Shown: piece by piece, positions 32,426-40,716 of the stretch
How the letters are laid out: each line of letters starts with the position of its first letter
Numbering within the stretch: position 1 is the first letter of the stretch
Source of the DNA: an uncultured Collinsella sp.
GTDB lineage: Bacteria; Actinomycetota; Coriobacteriia; Coriobacteriales; Coriobacteriaceae
Direction: 5' to 3'
Length of the DNA: 43,562 nt
Assembly: GCA_902482035.1 (NCBI GenBank)
Contig: CABSYW010000022.1
Coordinates: 1 to 43,562 of the forward strand
The notes under the pieces: model-generated
What the model was told of the DNA's origin: nothing
What the model saw: the letters and a program-made list of their open reading frames with translations, nothing else
The model's database searches: none
Made by a program: the position numbers and the translations under genes

Positions 32426-34027
32426 CTACGACGCGAGCGTGGCGATGACGGCTTCGTCGCCGGCGTATATTAGAGTGTTGCCGTCGGGGATGATCGTTTG
32501 GCCTTCGCGCTTGAGCATCACCACAATAAACGGATGCTTGCCTTGCGGCACATCGCGCAGGCGCTGGCCGGCCAGGCGACCGTGGGGCGTCACGGTGACC
32601 TCGCGCAGCGTAACCTCGGCACGCTCTTCAAACGTCGGGGCAGCCATCACCAATAGGTCGCCTTCCTCAATTACGGTATCGCCGTTGGGCAACACCGGGT
32701 GCGCACCGTCGCGCAGTACCAGGACCACCAACATGTCCGTCGCGCTGCCAATATCGGCGAGCGAGCGTCCGGCAAACGGATGTCCAGCGCCCACCTTGAG
32801 CTTTACAAATGACATGCCGTCTTCGTCGCGGTAGTCGTTAAAGGTGCGGCGCACGTCGCCGGTCGCATCGATCATATCGAGCTTCTTTGCCACCGCCGGC
32901 AGCAGCGAGCCCTGCACCACGATGCTCGACGCGGCAATCACAAACACCAGGTCAAACAGGTCGTGCCCACCGGGAACGCCGGCCACCACGGCAAAGAGAC
33001 TAAAGACGACCGAAGCTGCTCCGCGCAGGCCCGCCCAGCTTACGAGCGCGACCTGGCGGGGGTTCGTCTTAAAGGGCGCCAGGAGCACGCCGACGGCGAT
33101 GGGGCGGCTCACGAAGAGCATGAACGCCATGAGCGCCAGGCCCGGCAGCAGCATTTGCGGCAGGCGTGCGGGTGTAACGAGCAGGCCCAGCAAAAAGAAG
33201 ATGGTCATCTCTGCCATCTCGGTGAGGGTGTCAAAGAAGTGCGCCATCTCGACTTTGCCGGTGATGTCGCTGGCACCCAGCACAATGCCGGCCAGGTATA
33301 CAGCCAAAAAGCCGTTGCCGCCCAGGTAGCTCGGCAGCGCGTAGGCGACGATGGCCACGGCGAACAAAAAGATGGTCTGCGCGTCCTTGGCCGTTGCGTG
33401 CGCGCGTTCAATCAGGCGGCCCGCCGCCCAGCCGATGGCAAGGCCCAGGCTCACGCCCAGGATAATCTGCTTGGCCAGCAGTGCGGGAATGTTGATGTCG
33501 CCGCCGGCCGCGAGTGTAGCGAGCACAGCGGTGAGCATGTAGGCGACGGGGTCGTTGGAGCCCGATTCGACCTCGAGCAGCGAGTCGGTGCCACCTCTCA
33601 GCGACAGGCTGTGCTCACGCAGTACGCTAAAGACGCTCGCCGCGTCGGTGGATGCCACGACCGATCCCAGCAGCAGGCCGCCGATCCAGTCGAAGCCCAG
33701 CACAAAGTGGGCGAACACGCCGGTGATGCCGGCAGTGATGACGACGCCGAGCGTGCTCAGCAGCACCGCCGGCGCAGCGACGGGCTTGGCGCGGTCGATA
33801 TTGGTGTTAAAGCCGCCGTAGAACATGATGAACAGCAGCGCCGTGCTGCAGACGGTTTCGGTGAGTGCGTAGTCGCTAAAGTCGATATGCGTCGGGCCGT
33901 TGACGCCCAACAGCATGCCCAGCGCGATAAAGATGAGCAGGGTGGGGAAGGGGAGCTTTTTGCCGACGGGTTTTATGGTCAGGCACAAAATGATGACGAG
34001 GCCGATAAAAAGAAGGATCTGGTTCAT
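32426..34027 (-). CDS. K+/H+ antiporter, NhaP2 (CvrA)-like, with TrkA_C domain
   Basis: CPA1-type cation/proton antiporter of 533 residues. Residues 1-~390 form about twelve membrane segments including the ion-site region STDAASVFSVL and ESGSNDPVAYMLT, and SWAGLRGAASVVFSLFAV. The C-terminal cytoplasmic part (~395-533) carries a TrkA_C/RCK_C-like fold (AGHPFAGRSLADIG...VLPNGDTVIEEGDLLVMAAP) that gates by nucleotide or ion, plus a second similar repeat (GRLAGQRLRDVPQGKHPFIVVMLKREGQTIIPDGNTLIYAGDEAVI). This arrangement fits NhaP2/CvrA. The ribosome site GGAG is about 12 bases before the ATG. The gene stands alone. Confidence 0.88.
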   Translation of the reverse strand: MNQILLFIGLVIILCLTIKPVGKKLPFPTLLIFIALGMLLGVNGPTHIDFSDYALTETVCSTALLFIMFYGGFNTNIDRAKPVAAPAVLLSTLGVVITAGITGVFAHFVLGFDWIGGLLLGSVVASTDAASVFSVLREHSLSLRGGTDSLLEVESGSNDPVAYMLTAVLATLAAGGDINIPALLAKQIILGVSLGLAIGWAAGRLIERAHATAKDAQTIFLFAVAIVAYALPSYLGGNGFLAVYLAGIVLGASDITGKVEMAHFFDTLTEMAEMTIFFLLGLLVTPARLPQMLLPGLALMAFMLFVSRPIAVGVLLAPFKTNPRQVALVSWAGLRGAASVVFSLFAVVAGVPGGHDLFDLVFVIAASSIVVQGSLLPAVAKKLDMIDATGDVRRTFNDYRDEDGMSFVKLKVGAGHPFAGRSLADIGSATDMLVVLVLRDGAHPVLPNGDTVIEEGDLLVMAAPTFEERAEVTLREVTVTPHGRLAGQRLRDVPQGKHPFIVVMLKREGQTIIPDGNTLIYAGDEAVIATLAS

Positions 34028-34280
34028 GGATGGTGTCCGCTCCTGGGTGGTTGGCGTGGCACGGTCAGTTGTCTGCGGTTATTTGTACCCAAAGATGGTG
34101 GGTTTATGGGGTTGGATTGCAGGCGTGCGCGATATCGTCATAGACGGCTGCCGTCTTTGCCTCTGCTCGGAAACCCTTTCCAGCTTTATTGCAACGGAGT
34201 ACAATGGGTAACGTTTAAGTTCAACTTGAAGTTTTAGTTGCGGCGCCGGGCTCCGGCCGCAATGCAAGGAGAGGCGTACC

Positions 34281-35120
34281 ATGGCGATCTATGTGACATC
34301 TGATGCTCACGGGCACGTGCGTGCGCTTGACGAGGCCCTGTCTAAGATCTCGTTGACGTCCGACGACACGCTGTACGTGCTGGGCGACATGATCGATCGC
34401 GGGCCCGATCCGGTCGGCGTTATTAAGCTCGTGCGCTCGCTGCCCAACGCCCACGTGCTCAAGGGTAATCACGAGCAGATCATGCTCGATGCCATCATTG
34501 GTCAGGATCCGCTCGATGCCGAGACCTGGGATATCAACGGTGGCTGGACGACGCGCGAGCAGCTCAACGACATGGAATTTGAGGCATACGAGGAGCTCGT
34601 GCGATGGATGGCCGCGCTGCCGCTCTACGCGGTGGTCGAGACCGAGGAGCGCCCGTATCTGCTGGTACATGCTGGAATCGAGATGAAGGCGGCGCGCGCG
34701 TTTTTGCTTGAGCATGGTGTCGATTGTGCCGATGGCGTCGGAGCGGTGGGTGCCGATCGCGAGCTGCTGCAGCAGATGCTCGCAGTGCAGTCGTCCGATG
34801 ACCTGCTGTGGATTCGTCACGGCTATTGGGATGTGCCGACCGGGCTGCTTTCTACCGAGGGTAAGGGCCCGGTCGTGGTGAGCGGTCACACGCCCACGGT
34901 ATCGCTTGGGCGCTATTGCGAGGTCGGTGGTCTGGCGGGACTCGACGAGGAGTCGGGGCGCGGACAGATCGTGCGCCTGGGCGGTGAGGATACCGCCGGT
35001 GTTCCCGACCGCATCGACATCGACTGCGCCGCCGCCACCGGCTCTGAGTTCGGCCGCGTGGGCATCCTGCGGCTCGATGATGGGGCGGAGTTCTACGCGA
35101 ACATCAACCCGGGCGAATAA
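34281..35120 (+). CDS. metallophosphoesterase (Ser/Thr phosphatase-like)
   Basis: Calcineurin-like phosphoesterase of 279 residues. The dinuclear metal motifs are in order: D8-x-H10 (VTSDAHGH), GDMIDRG (35-41), GNHE (62-65), HAG (LLVHAGIE) and SGHTPT with a final His. This is the PrpA/ApaH-like group; substrate may be a phosphoprotein or Ap4A-type nucleotide. AAGGAGAGG precedes the ATG. It is monocistronic, followed by a hairpin-rich 307-base gap. Confidence 0.88.
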   Translation: MAIYVTSDAHGHVRALDEALSKISLTSDDTLYVLGDMIDRGPDPVGVIKLVRSLPNAHVLKGNHEQIMLDAIIGQDPLDAETWDINGGWTTREQLNDMEFEAYEELVRWMAALPLYAVVETEERPYLLVHAGIEMKAARAFLLEHGVDCADGVGAVGADRELLQQMLAVQSSDDLLWIRHGYWDVPTGLLSTEGKGPVVVSGHTPTVSLGRYCEVGGLAGLDEESGRGQIVRLGGEDTAGVPDRIDIDCAAATGSEFGRVGILRLDDGAEFYANINPGE

Positions 35121-35427
35121 TCGTTGCAAGTGGTAGCTAATTTGGGACGGGGCTTTTTTGACTACTTTTGCCCTTCTGCCCGCTAATTGATTTCTCTGGG
35201 ACGGGGATTAAATAATCATTTGGCTGCCCGCTGGCTAAGTGAGTAGACTTTTTTGGAAATGCCGAGCACCTAACATATTTGCCTCAATAAAACCGCAGGT
35301 CAAAGACTTGTGCTCTGTCGGTGTGGTCCGGGATTCGGTATAAGTCTACTCACTTAGTTTTGCGTGTCCGCAACGAGACCCCAGCCGGGGTGATTCCACC
35401 GCAAATTAGCTGCTCCCATCGCCGCAA
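35121..35427. other. gene-free hairpin-rich gap between convergent genes
   Basis: No gene supported. The gap contains two copies of GGGACGGGG (about 35141-35149 and 35199-35207), CCCGCTAATT phrases, the long inverted repeat 35235-35357, an ACCCC-AGCC-GGGGT stem near 35380, and CGCAAATTAGCT, which also appears at 32403 next to the antiporter gene end. Confidence 0.6.
35235..35357. repeat. 16-bp perfect inverted repeat with 91-base interior
   Basis: CTAAGTGAGTAGACTT (35235-35250) pairs with AAGTCTACTCACTTAG (35342-35357), each flanked by a T-run on its 3' side (TTTT). The interior has weaker CCGAGCAC/GTGCTC-type pairing. It may terminate both convergent genes; the large interior is unusual for a terminator. 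Confidence 0.7.
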
Positions 35428-37008
35428 TTAGGCGCCGTACGGATTCCGGTCCCTCTCTATGCGCTGGCGGATGTGGGCGTACTCGATAATCAGTAGCACC
35501 AGGAGTAGGGCCATGATGGCTAGGTAGCTCACCACGGCGCCCATCAGACCCAGCAGCTTAATCAGGATCACCGGCAGCACCACGCTTACGGCGAAGCAGA
35601 TCAGGTAGATCTTGGTGACGTCTCCAGCGTGGCGTAGCACCGTGATGATGGCGTAGATAAAGTCGATGGCCGCGGTGACGCCGCCGGCGACGACCATCAG
35701 CAGCGCCAGCGTACGGTAGCGCTCAAAGCTGAGGCCGTACATAAAGCTCATGAGGGGAATACCGGGACCTGCCATAAATGCGGCGCACGCGCCGGTGATG
35801 ACCACGATCAGCGCCATAACGGCAACAATAATCAGGTCAAAGCGACGACGCTTGCGAGGATTAGCCCAAATGCTCGACAAGCGCAGAAGCTGCGGTTTAT
35901 AGATAAATCCAATGCTCAGCAAAATAGCCTGCGCCGGAAAGAACAGGGCATTAAAGTACAGCTGATATTTGTATGCCAGCGTGCCTTCCATCACAAACTT
36001 GGGCATGCTCTCAATTAGGTTGAACAGGAACAGTGCACCAAAGAGCGGGGCGCACTGGACAAACAGGTGGCCGACCTCGCGCAGGCTCACGCGGCGCGAT
36101 TTTTCGGTCTCGAGCAGGGCGAGCGGCGCGGTGACCAGCACGAGCGAGGCGATCGCGGTGACACCCATGGCCATGGCCGCGATGGGCATGCTGCGCGTGA
36201 GGAACAGCGCCACGCTGAAGACCGCGATGACGCCGACGGAGCGTAGCGTTTGGCTCATTCCAGCCAAGTAGAGTTTGTCGGCCTGCTGCAGGCGGCCTTC
36301 GTACACGTCGGCGACGCCGTCGATGACCTTATACAGGTAGACGCCCAGGCCGATCGTCGCCATCTGCGCATCATAGCCGCGGGCGCTGCTGTACATGAGG
36401 CCGCAGCCTAGGGCGAGCGCTCCACAAAGCCAGCGGTTGAGCTGGTAGGAGGCAAAGGACGTCTTTTCGTCGATGTCTGAGACCTGGAAATTGCGCACGC
36501 CGTAGTTGCACGCGATCATGATGAGCGTGCCGGTGACAAAGGCGATGGAGAATTTGCCTGCTTCTTCGGCGCCCACGAGCTGCGTAGACACGATGGTGAG
36601 CAACGGAAACGCCAGGCCCCACACGGCGGTGCCGAGGGTGTTCCAAAGATAGTCGCGGCTGGTGACGTGCTCCTCGTATTCCGCTTCCTGCATGGAGAAG
36701 CCGCCGCCGTAGACGGCGCCGAGCAGACGGTTCCACCAAGCGTTGACCATGCGGCGGACGGGGCCGGGCTCCCGATCGCGTTCGCGCCGGCGACGTGTGG
36801 CTTGGCTGCTATCGGGTCCGCCGGCGTTGCGCTGACTCAGCTCCTGGATGCGTGCGAGCTCTTCGGCCGTGTGGGAGGCGGGGAACAGGCCGTTCTCGAT
36901 GCGGCCGCCCTGGGCCTTCGCGGCGCCGTCTTTCGATGCAGCGGGGTTGGAGATGCCGTTACGGCGGGCGATGGCGCGGCGAATGCTATCGAGGGGCGTG
37001 ATGCTCAA
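35428..37008 (-). CDS. polysaccharide flippase-like multi-spanning membrane protein
   Basis: 526-residue protein of the Wzx/MurJ-like (MVF/MATE) type that moves lipid-linked glycans across the membrane; the sugar is unknown. A ~115-residue Arg/Gln-rich cytoplasmic N-terminus is followed by about twelve hydrophobic segments and a short basic tail (IRQRIERDRNPYGA). The start is taken as TTG 37008 (LSITPLDSIRR) because GAAAGGA lies seven bases upstream; the only in-frame ATG before it (37116) would include the promoter. No glycosyltransferases lie nearby, so it is an orphan. A 14-bp palindrome and TATACT lie just upstream. Confidence 0.78.
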   Translation of the reverse strand: MSITPLDSIRRAIARRNGISNPAASKDGAAKAQGGRIENGLFPASHTAEELARIQELSQRNAGGPDSSQATRRRRERDREPGPVRRMVNAWWNRLLGAVYGGGFSMQEAEYEEHVTSRDYLWNTLGTAVWGLAFPLLTIVSTQLVGAEEAGKFSIAFVTGTLIMIACNYGVRNFQVSDIDEKTSFASYQLNRWLCGALALGCGLMYSSARGYDAQMATIGLGVYLYKVIDGVADVYEGRLQQADKLYLAGMSQTLRSVGVIAVFSVALFLTRSMPIAAMAMGVTAIASLVLVTAPLALLETEKSRRVSLREVGHLFVQCAPLFGALFLFNLIESMPKFVMEGTLAYKYQLYFNALFFPAQAILLSIGFIYKPQLLRLSSIWANPRKRRRFDLIIVAVMALIVVITGACAAFMAGPGIPLMSFMYGLSFERYRTLALLMVVAGGVTAAIDFIYAIITVLRHAGDVTKIYLICFAVSVVLPVILIKLLGLMGAVVSYLAIMALLLVLLIIEYAHIRQRIERDRNPYGA

Positions 37009-37035
37009 AGCGGGGTCCTTTCTATTGCTGCGCTC

Positions 37036-37056
37036 TAGTATAGACACCGCGGTGTC
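37036..37056 (-). promoter_or_regulatory. flippase promoter with 14-bp palindrome
   Basis: On the minus strand TATACT (-10, about 37037-37042) is immediately preceded by the perfect palindrome GACACCGCGGTGTC (37043-37056), in the -35/-10 spacer. A repressor bound there would block transcription. Confidence 0.5.
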
Positions 37057-37110
37057 CGCTCGTGTTTTTGAACAGGTTGTTCGATAATTTCGGCGGCGCC
37101 ATTCGGTAGT

Positions 37111-37212
37111 CGGCACTTAGGGACGTTCCTTATGTGCCGGCACTTTGGGAACGTCCCTAAGTGCCGGCATCCGGGGACACTCCTTGAATGTTGCCTGTTC
37201 AAGAGTGTCCCC
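37111..37212. repeat. two adjacent hairpins with family C phrases
   Basis: First hairpin: 19-bp perfect arms 37111-37129 and 37148-37166, loop containing GTGCCGGCAC. Second: GGGGACACTCCTTGAA (37173-37188) with TTCAAGAGTGTCCCC (37198-37212), one bulge. They recur in phrase form at 94-140 and 16344. The remaining bases of 37057-37360 show no further gene. Confidence 0.7.
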
Positions 37213-37360
37213 AATGACTAGGCCGCTTGCCTGCGATTTTTGACCGTTGGGCGGGCGCTTCGCCGTTGCCGCAAAAACGTTTTTGCACATAGGGTACAAC
37301 GGGCTTTACGTGAGTAAAGTGCGCGCTGCGTCCGCGTGTTGCGTTTTTAAAGGAGGCCCC

Positions 37361-39031
37361 ATGCCTGGTGTTACCCCTGCAGAAGTTCTGTCCAACTTTG
37401 GTATTACGCTGGTCGAAGATCCCGCCGAGAACCAGCCCCGCCTGCTGGTCGATCTACCCGCCGCGGAGCTCGTCGAGCATGCCATCCGCCGCGAAGAAGG
37501 CCGCATGGCATCCAACGGCGCGCTGGTGATCGAGACGGGGGAGCGTACTGGTCGTTCTCCCAACGATCGCTTTATCGTTGACACCCCCGATGTTCACGAC
37601 AAGATTGCCTGGGGCGCCGTCAACCGCCCGCTTTCGACCGAGAGCTACGAGGCCATCAAGACCGGTATCGTCGACTACCTCAACGAGCGCGACGTGTTCG
37701 TCACGCGCGGCATGGCGGGCGCCGACCGCAACCACACGCGTCGCCTGCTCGTCGCCTGCGAGCGTGCCAGCCAGGCGCTCTTCATTAAGCAGATGCTCGC
37801 CCGTCCGCTCGCTCGCGAAATCGCGCGCACCGGTGAGCCGGACTTTTGCGTGCTCGCCGCTCCCGGCTACCAGTGCGATCCCGCCATTAAGGGCCTCAAC
37901 TCCAGCGCCGCCGTGGTCATTAACTTCCAGGAGCGCGTGATTTTGGTTGCCGGCACCGGTTACTCCGGCGAAATCAAAAAGTCCATCTTCAGCGTTATGA
38001 ACTACCTACTGCCCGTCGAGGACGACGTGCTGCCCATGCACTGCTCGGCCAGCATGGATCCCGTCACGCACGAGACGGCCGTGTTCTTTGGCCTTTCGGG
38101 TACGGGCAAGACCACGCTTTCGGCCAACCCCACGCGTCTGCTGATCGGCGACGACGAGCACGGCTGGTCCGACATGGGCATCTTTAACGTCGAGGGCGGC
38201 TGCTACGCCAAGTGCGAGGGCTTGGATGCGTTCCACGAGCCCGAGATCTTCAATGCCGTTCGCTTTGGCGCCATCTGTGAAAACGTGGTGCTCGATGAGA
38301 ACCGCAAGCCCAACTATGATGACGTCTCGATCACGCACAATACGCGCGTGGCCTATCCCGTCGAGCATATCCCCAACGCGTGGACCAAGGGCATGGGCAC
38401 CATCCCGAGCGTCGTGCTGTTTTTGACCTGCGATGCCTTTGGCGTGCTGCCGCCCATCTCGCGCCTGACGGCCGATGCCGCCATGTATCACTTTGTGACG
38501 GGCTTTACCGCCAAGATCCCCGGCACTGAGGTCGGCGTCACCGAGCCTACGCCCACGTTCTCCTCGCTGTTTGGCGAGCCGTTTATGCCGCTCGATCCTA
38601 TGGTCTATGCCAAGATGCTCGGCGAGCGTATCGCCGACGGTCGCACCCGCGTCTATCTGGTCAATACCGGATGGATTGGCGGCGGTTATGGCGTGGGGCA
38701 TCGTATCGAGCTTGCCTACACGCGCGCCCTGGTGGCCCGCGCCCTCGACGGTACCATCGAGGACAGCGAGTTCGTGCACGACGACATCTTTAACGTCGAC
38801 ATTCCCACTACGTGCCACGGTGTGCCCGACGGCATCCTGGTGCCGCGCCAGTACTGGCAGAGCACCGCGCGCTACGACGAGGCAGCGCACAACCTGGCGG
38901 TGATGTTCGAGGAGAATTTCGAGAAGAAGTACTCGCACCTGCCCGAGTCCGTCAAGGCCGCCGGCCCGCACGCTCAGGTGCCCGCCGACGCCCGTCATCG
39001 CGGCCGTGGCCTGCTGGGACTCCGCCGCTAG
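37361..39031 (+). CDS. pckA: phosphoenolpyruvate carboxykinase (ATP)
   Basis: Interconverts oxaloacetate + ATP and PEP + CO2 + ADP; in gut anaerobes often run toward oxaloacetate as a CO2-fixing step to succinate. The 556-residue protein has the substrate motif RTGRSPNDRF (62-71), the kinase-1a P-loop GLSGTGKTTLS (244-254), GDDEHGW (263-269) and the late adenine-contact region NTGWIGGGYGVGHRI. About 25 residues (AAGPHAQVPADARHRGRGLLGLRR) extend past the usual end. ATG 37361 follows AAAGGAGG; an upstream in-frame ATG at 37247 would pass through the leader. Confidence 0.94.
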   Translation: MPGVTPAEVLSNFGITLVEDPAENQPRLLVDLPAAELVEHAIRREEGRMASNGALVIETGERTGRSPNDRFIVDTPDVHDKIAWGAVNRPLSTESYEAIKTGIVDYLNERDVFVTRGMAGADRNHTRRLLVACERASQALFIKQMLARPLAREIARTGEPDFCVLAAPGYQCDPAIKGLNSSAAVVINFQERVILVAGTGYSGEIKKSIFSVMNYLLPVEDDVLPMHCSASMDPVTHETAVFFGLSGTGKTTLSANPTRLLIGDDEHGWSDMGIFNVEGGCYAKCEGLDAFHEPEIFNAVRFGAICENVVLDENRKPNYDDVSITHNTRVAYPVEHIPNAWTKGMGTIPSVVLFLTCDAFGVLPPISRLTADAAMYHFVTGFTAKIPGTEVGVTEPTPTFSSLFGEPFMPLDPMVYAKMLGERIADGRTRVYLVNTGWIGGGYGVGHRIELAYTRALVARALDGTIEDSEFVHDDIFNVDIPTTCHGVPDGILVPRQYWQSTARYDEAAHNLAVMFEENFEKKYSHLPESVKAAGPHAQVPADARHRGRGLLGLRR

Positions 39032-39050
39032 CGTCGCCGTGAGTCCATAT

Positions 39051-39086
39051 CCACCATAAAGGGACAGACATCTTTGTGGTGGTTTT
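39051..39086 (+). terminator. family B hairpin (minus orientation), pckA terminator
   Basis: CCACCATAAAG (39051-39061) pairs with CTTTGTGGTGG (39072-39082) with one G-U, followed by TTTT. The loop carries GGGACAGACAT, the reverse complement of the loop in the other family B copies. Confidence 0.7.
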
Positions 39087-39113
39087 GCTCGCGTGGATGA
39101 CTCGGGTTACAAT
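39085..39113 (+). promoter_or_regulatory. promoter of the B3/B4-domain gene
   Basis: TTGCTC (39085-39090), exact 17-base spacer, TACAAT (39108-39113). Predicted transcription start near 39120, giving a leader of about 138 bases. Confidence 0.6.
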
Positions 39114-39119
39114 ACGCCT

Positions 39120-39257
39120 GACATATCGTCCCCTTCTCCGGATGGGGACAGCGCAAGCGCTCTTGTGACGGCACCGTAGGACTTTGAAGGTGGCCGTCGT
39201 AAGGGCGCTTTTTGTTTAGGCGCCCTCACTCGGGCGCGCACAATGAAGGGAGAGCGT
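39120..39257 (+). ncRNA. structured leader with terminator, candidate attenuator or riboswitch
   Basis: First stem GTCCCC/GGGGAC (39128-39133/39144-39149). Then a terminator: AGCGCTCTTGTGACGGC (39156-39172) pairs with GCCGTCGTAAGGGCGCT (39193-39209) through 17 positions including three wobbles, followed by TTTTTGTTT (39208-39217 region). AGCGC-AA-GCGCT (39150-39161) competes with the terminator's left arm, so an alternative fold exists. The terminator lies between promoter and start codon, the usual plan of regulated leaders. I do not recognise the class; it lacks a T-box core sequence in the right place and is short for one. Confidence 0.45.
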
Positions 39258-39977
39258 ATGAAGGGCTTTATTGCCGAGAATTCATTCTGGGAGCTGTTTC
39301 CGCAGGCGACGGTCGGTGTTGTGGTCGTGGAGGGCATGAAGCCAGCGGCTCAGATTCCTCAAAAGGACGTGGATGCGATTGCGGCGTTGCTCGACCGCGC
39401 CAATATCGATGCGGAGCGTCATCTGACCAGCGATACTATCAGCGAGAACGCGCCGGTCAAGGCATGGCGCGAGGCCTATCGCCTGTTCAAGACCAAAAAG
39501 GGCGCGCGTTGCTCAATCGAGAACCTGCTCAAACGCGTACTCAAAGGCAAGCCGGTCGGTCATATCACACCGGCGGTGGATATTTACAACACGGTGTCGC
39601 TGTCCTACGCGCTGCCCGTGGGAGGCGAGGACCTGCATGCGATCGAGGGGGATCTTCGCTTGAAGGTGACCGACGGCGGCGATGCGTTCTTGCCGCTTGG
39701 CGAGGAAGCGGATGATCCGACGCTGCCCGGCGAGCTCGCCTACATCGACGATGCGGGCGCCGTGTGCCGCTGCTGGAACTGGCGCGACGGCGTTCGAACG
39801 GCTCTGTCCGACGATTCGGCCGACGCATTCCTGGCGATTGAGTGTGTAGAGCCCGAGCGCATGGGGGACTGCCAGGCCGCGATCGATCGCTTAGCCGAGC
39901 TGCTCGAGCGCTATCTGGGAGCGACGGTTGTCGTTAAGACGCTTGTGACCCGCGACAATCCCTGCGTGGAGTTGTAG
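39258..39977 (+). CDS. B3/B4 domain protein (PheRS beta-like)
   Basis: 239-residue free-standing B3/B4 domain, the tRNA-editing-like part of phenylalanyl-tRNA synthetase beta subunit (COG3382-type). Characteristic segments: SFWELFPQATVGVVVVEGM at the N-terminus, VKAWREAYRLFKTKKGARCSIENLLKRVLKGK, then PVGHITPAVDIYNTVSLSYALPVGGEDL and the C-terminal CVEPERMGDCQAAIDRLAELLERYLG. Stand-alone members are suspected to clear misacylated or modified amino acids but are uncharacterised. ATG 39258 follows GGGAGA; ATG 39243 lacks a site. Expression is probably controlled through the leader terminator. Confidence 0.83.
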   Translation: MKGFIAENSFWELFPQATVGVVVVEGMKPAAQIPQKDVDAIAALLDRANIDAERHLTSDTISENAPVKAWREAYRLFKTKKGARCSIENLLKRVLKGKPVGHITPAVDIYNTVSLSYALPVGGEDLHAIEGDLRLKVTDGGDAFLPLGEEADDPTLPGELAYIDDAGAVCRCWNWRDGVRTALSDDSADAFLAIECVEPERMGDCQAAIDRLAELLERYLGATVVVKTLVTRDNPCVEL

Positions 39978-40003
39978 CTGTGCCTAGAACCTATTGATGC
40001 CCC

Positions 40004-40045
40004 AAACCACCACAAAGGTGTCTGTCCCCTTTGTGGTGGTTTTTA
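40004..40045 (+). terminator. family B hairpin, terminator of the B3/B4 gene
   Basis: Perfect 15-bp stem: 40004-40018 (AAACCACCACAAAGG) with 40028-40042, nine-base loop TGTCTGTCC, then TTT. It is a functional-looking terminator and the best-preserved plus-orientation family B copy with 42046. Confidence 0.8.
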
Positions 40046-40147
40046 TGTTGATTGGTTAACAATTGGGATATTTGGGTATGGGGGTTCGGACATGCGGCTA
40101 AGATGTTTACCCGTTAGCATCATGCAAGCGAAAGGCGGTCGTCTCCC

Positions 40148-40597
40148 ATGCAGCAGAACGACGAGACACGTTTTGAGGATTTTGTCGGACTGATTAGCGG
40201 GCTCTACAAGGAGATTCAGCGTATCAAGACGTCCGAGGGCGCAAGGCTGGGCCTCAAGGGCTCCGACGTTATGTGCCTGTACTACCTGGAGCGCAGCAAG
40301 GACGGCATGACCGGCGCCGACCTGGCTCGCGTGGCCGGCGTGACGCGCGCTGCCGTTTCGCGCACGCTGGCGCACCTGGAGGAGGGCGGCTTTGTCGAGG
40401 TTGATGACTCGGGCGATGCTGCCGTCAAGTACCGCGCCCCGGTTCGCCTGACCACGCTGGGTGGCGAGAGCATGAACGAGGCCGACCGCATCATCCACGA
40501 AGTGCTCGACACCACCGGTAAGGCCATGGGCGTGGAGCAGCGCGAGCAGATGTATGCGTCGCTGCGTACGATTCTTAACACCCTGCGCGAGATCTAA
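40148..40597 (+). CDS. MarR-family transcriptional regulator
   Basis: 149-residue winged-helix dimer. The DNA-binding core is LKGSDVMCLYYLERSKDGMTGADLARVAGVTRAAVSRTLAHLEEGGFVEVDD with the wing DAAVKYRAPVRLT; N- and C-terminal helices form the dimer. Targets are often the adjacent gene; here the next gene, 119 bases downstream on the same strand, encodes a DegV fatty-acid-binding protein, which would fit FabT/FakB-like lipid control. GAAAGG precedes the ATG at an unusually long spacing (~12 bases). TTGGTTAACAATTG upstream (about 40050-40065) could be its own operator. Confidence 0.85.
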   Translation: MQQNDETRFEDFVGLISGLYKEIQRIKTSEGARLGLKGSDVMCLYYLERSKDGMTGADLARVAGVTRAAVSRTLAHLEEGGFVEVDDSGDAAVKYRAPVRLTTLGGESMNEADRIIHEVLDTTGKAMGVEQREQMYASLRTILNTLREI

Positions 40598-40716
40598 GGC
40601 CGCCAAGGCATTTGCTTCCCATTAACAACTGCATCGTCCCGTTTGAGCGCGTATACCGTGCCGGGGCATTGCTGTCAAAATTCCCCGCGCGAGCTCCGCG
40701 CAAGAAAGGATTCGCT

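Noticed and set aside
39120..39257. T-box riboswitch upstream of the B3/B4 gene
   Set aside because: The leader is too short and no T-box core motif precedes the terminator; kept only as an unclassified leader.
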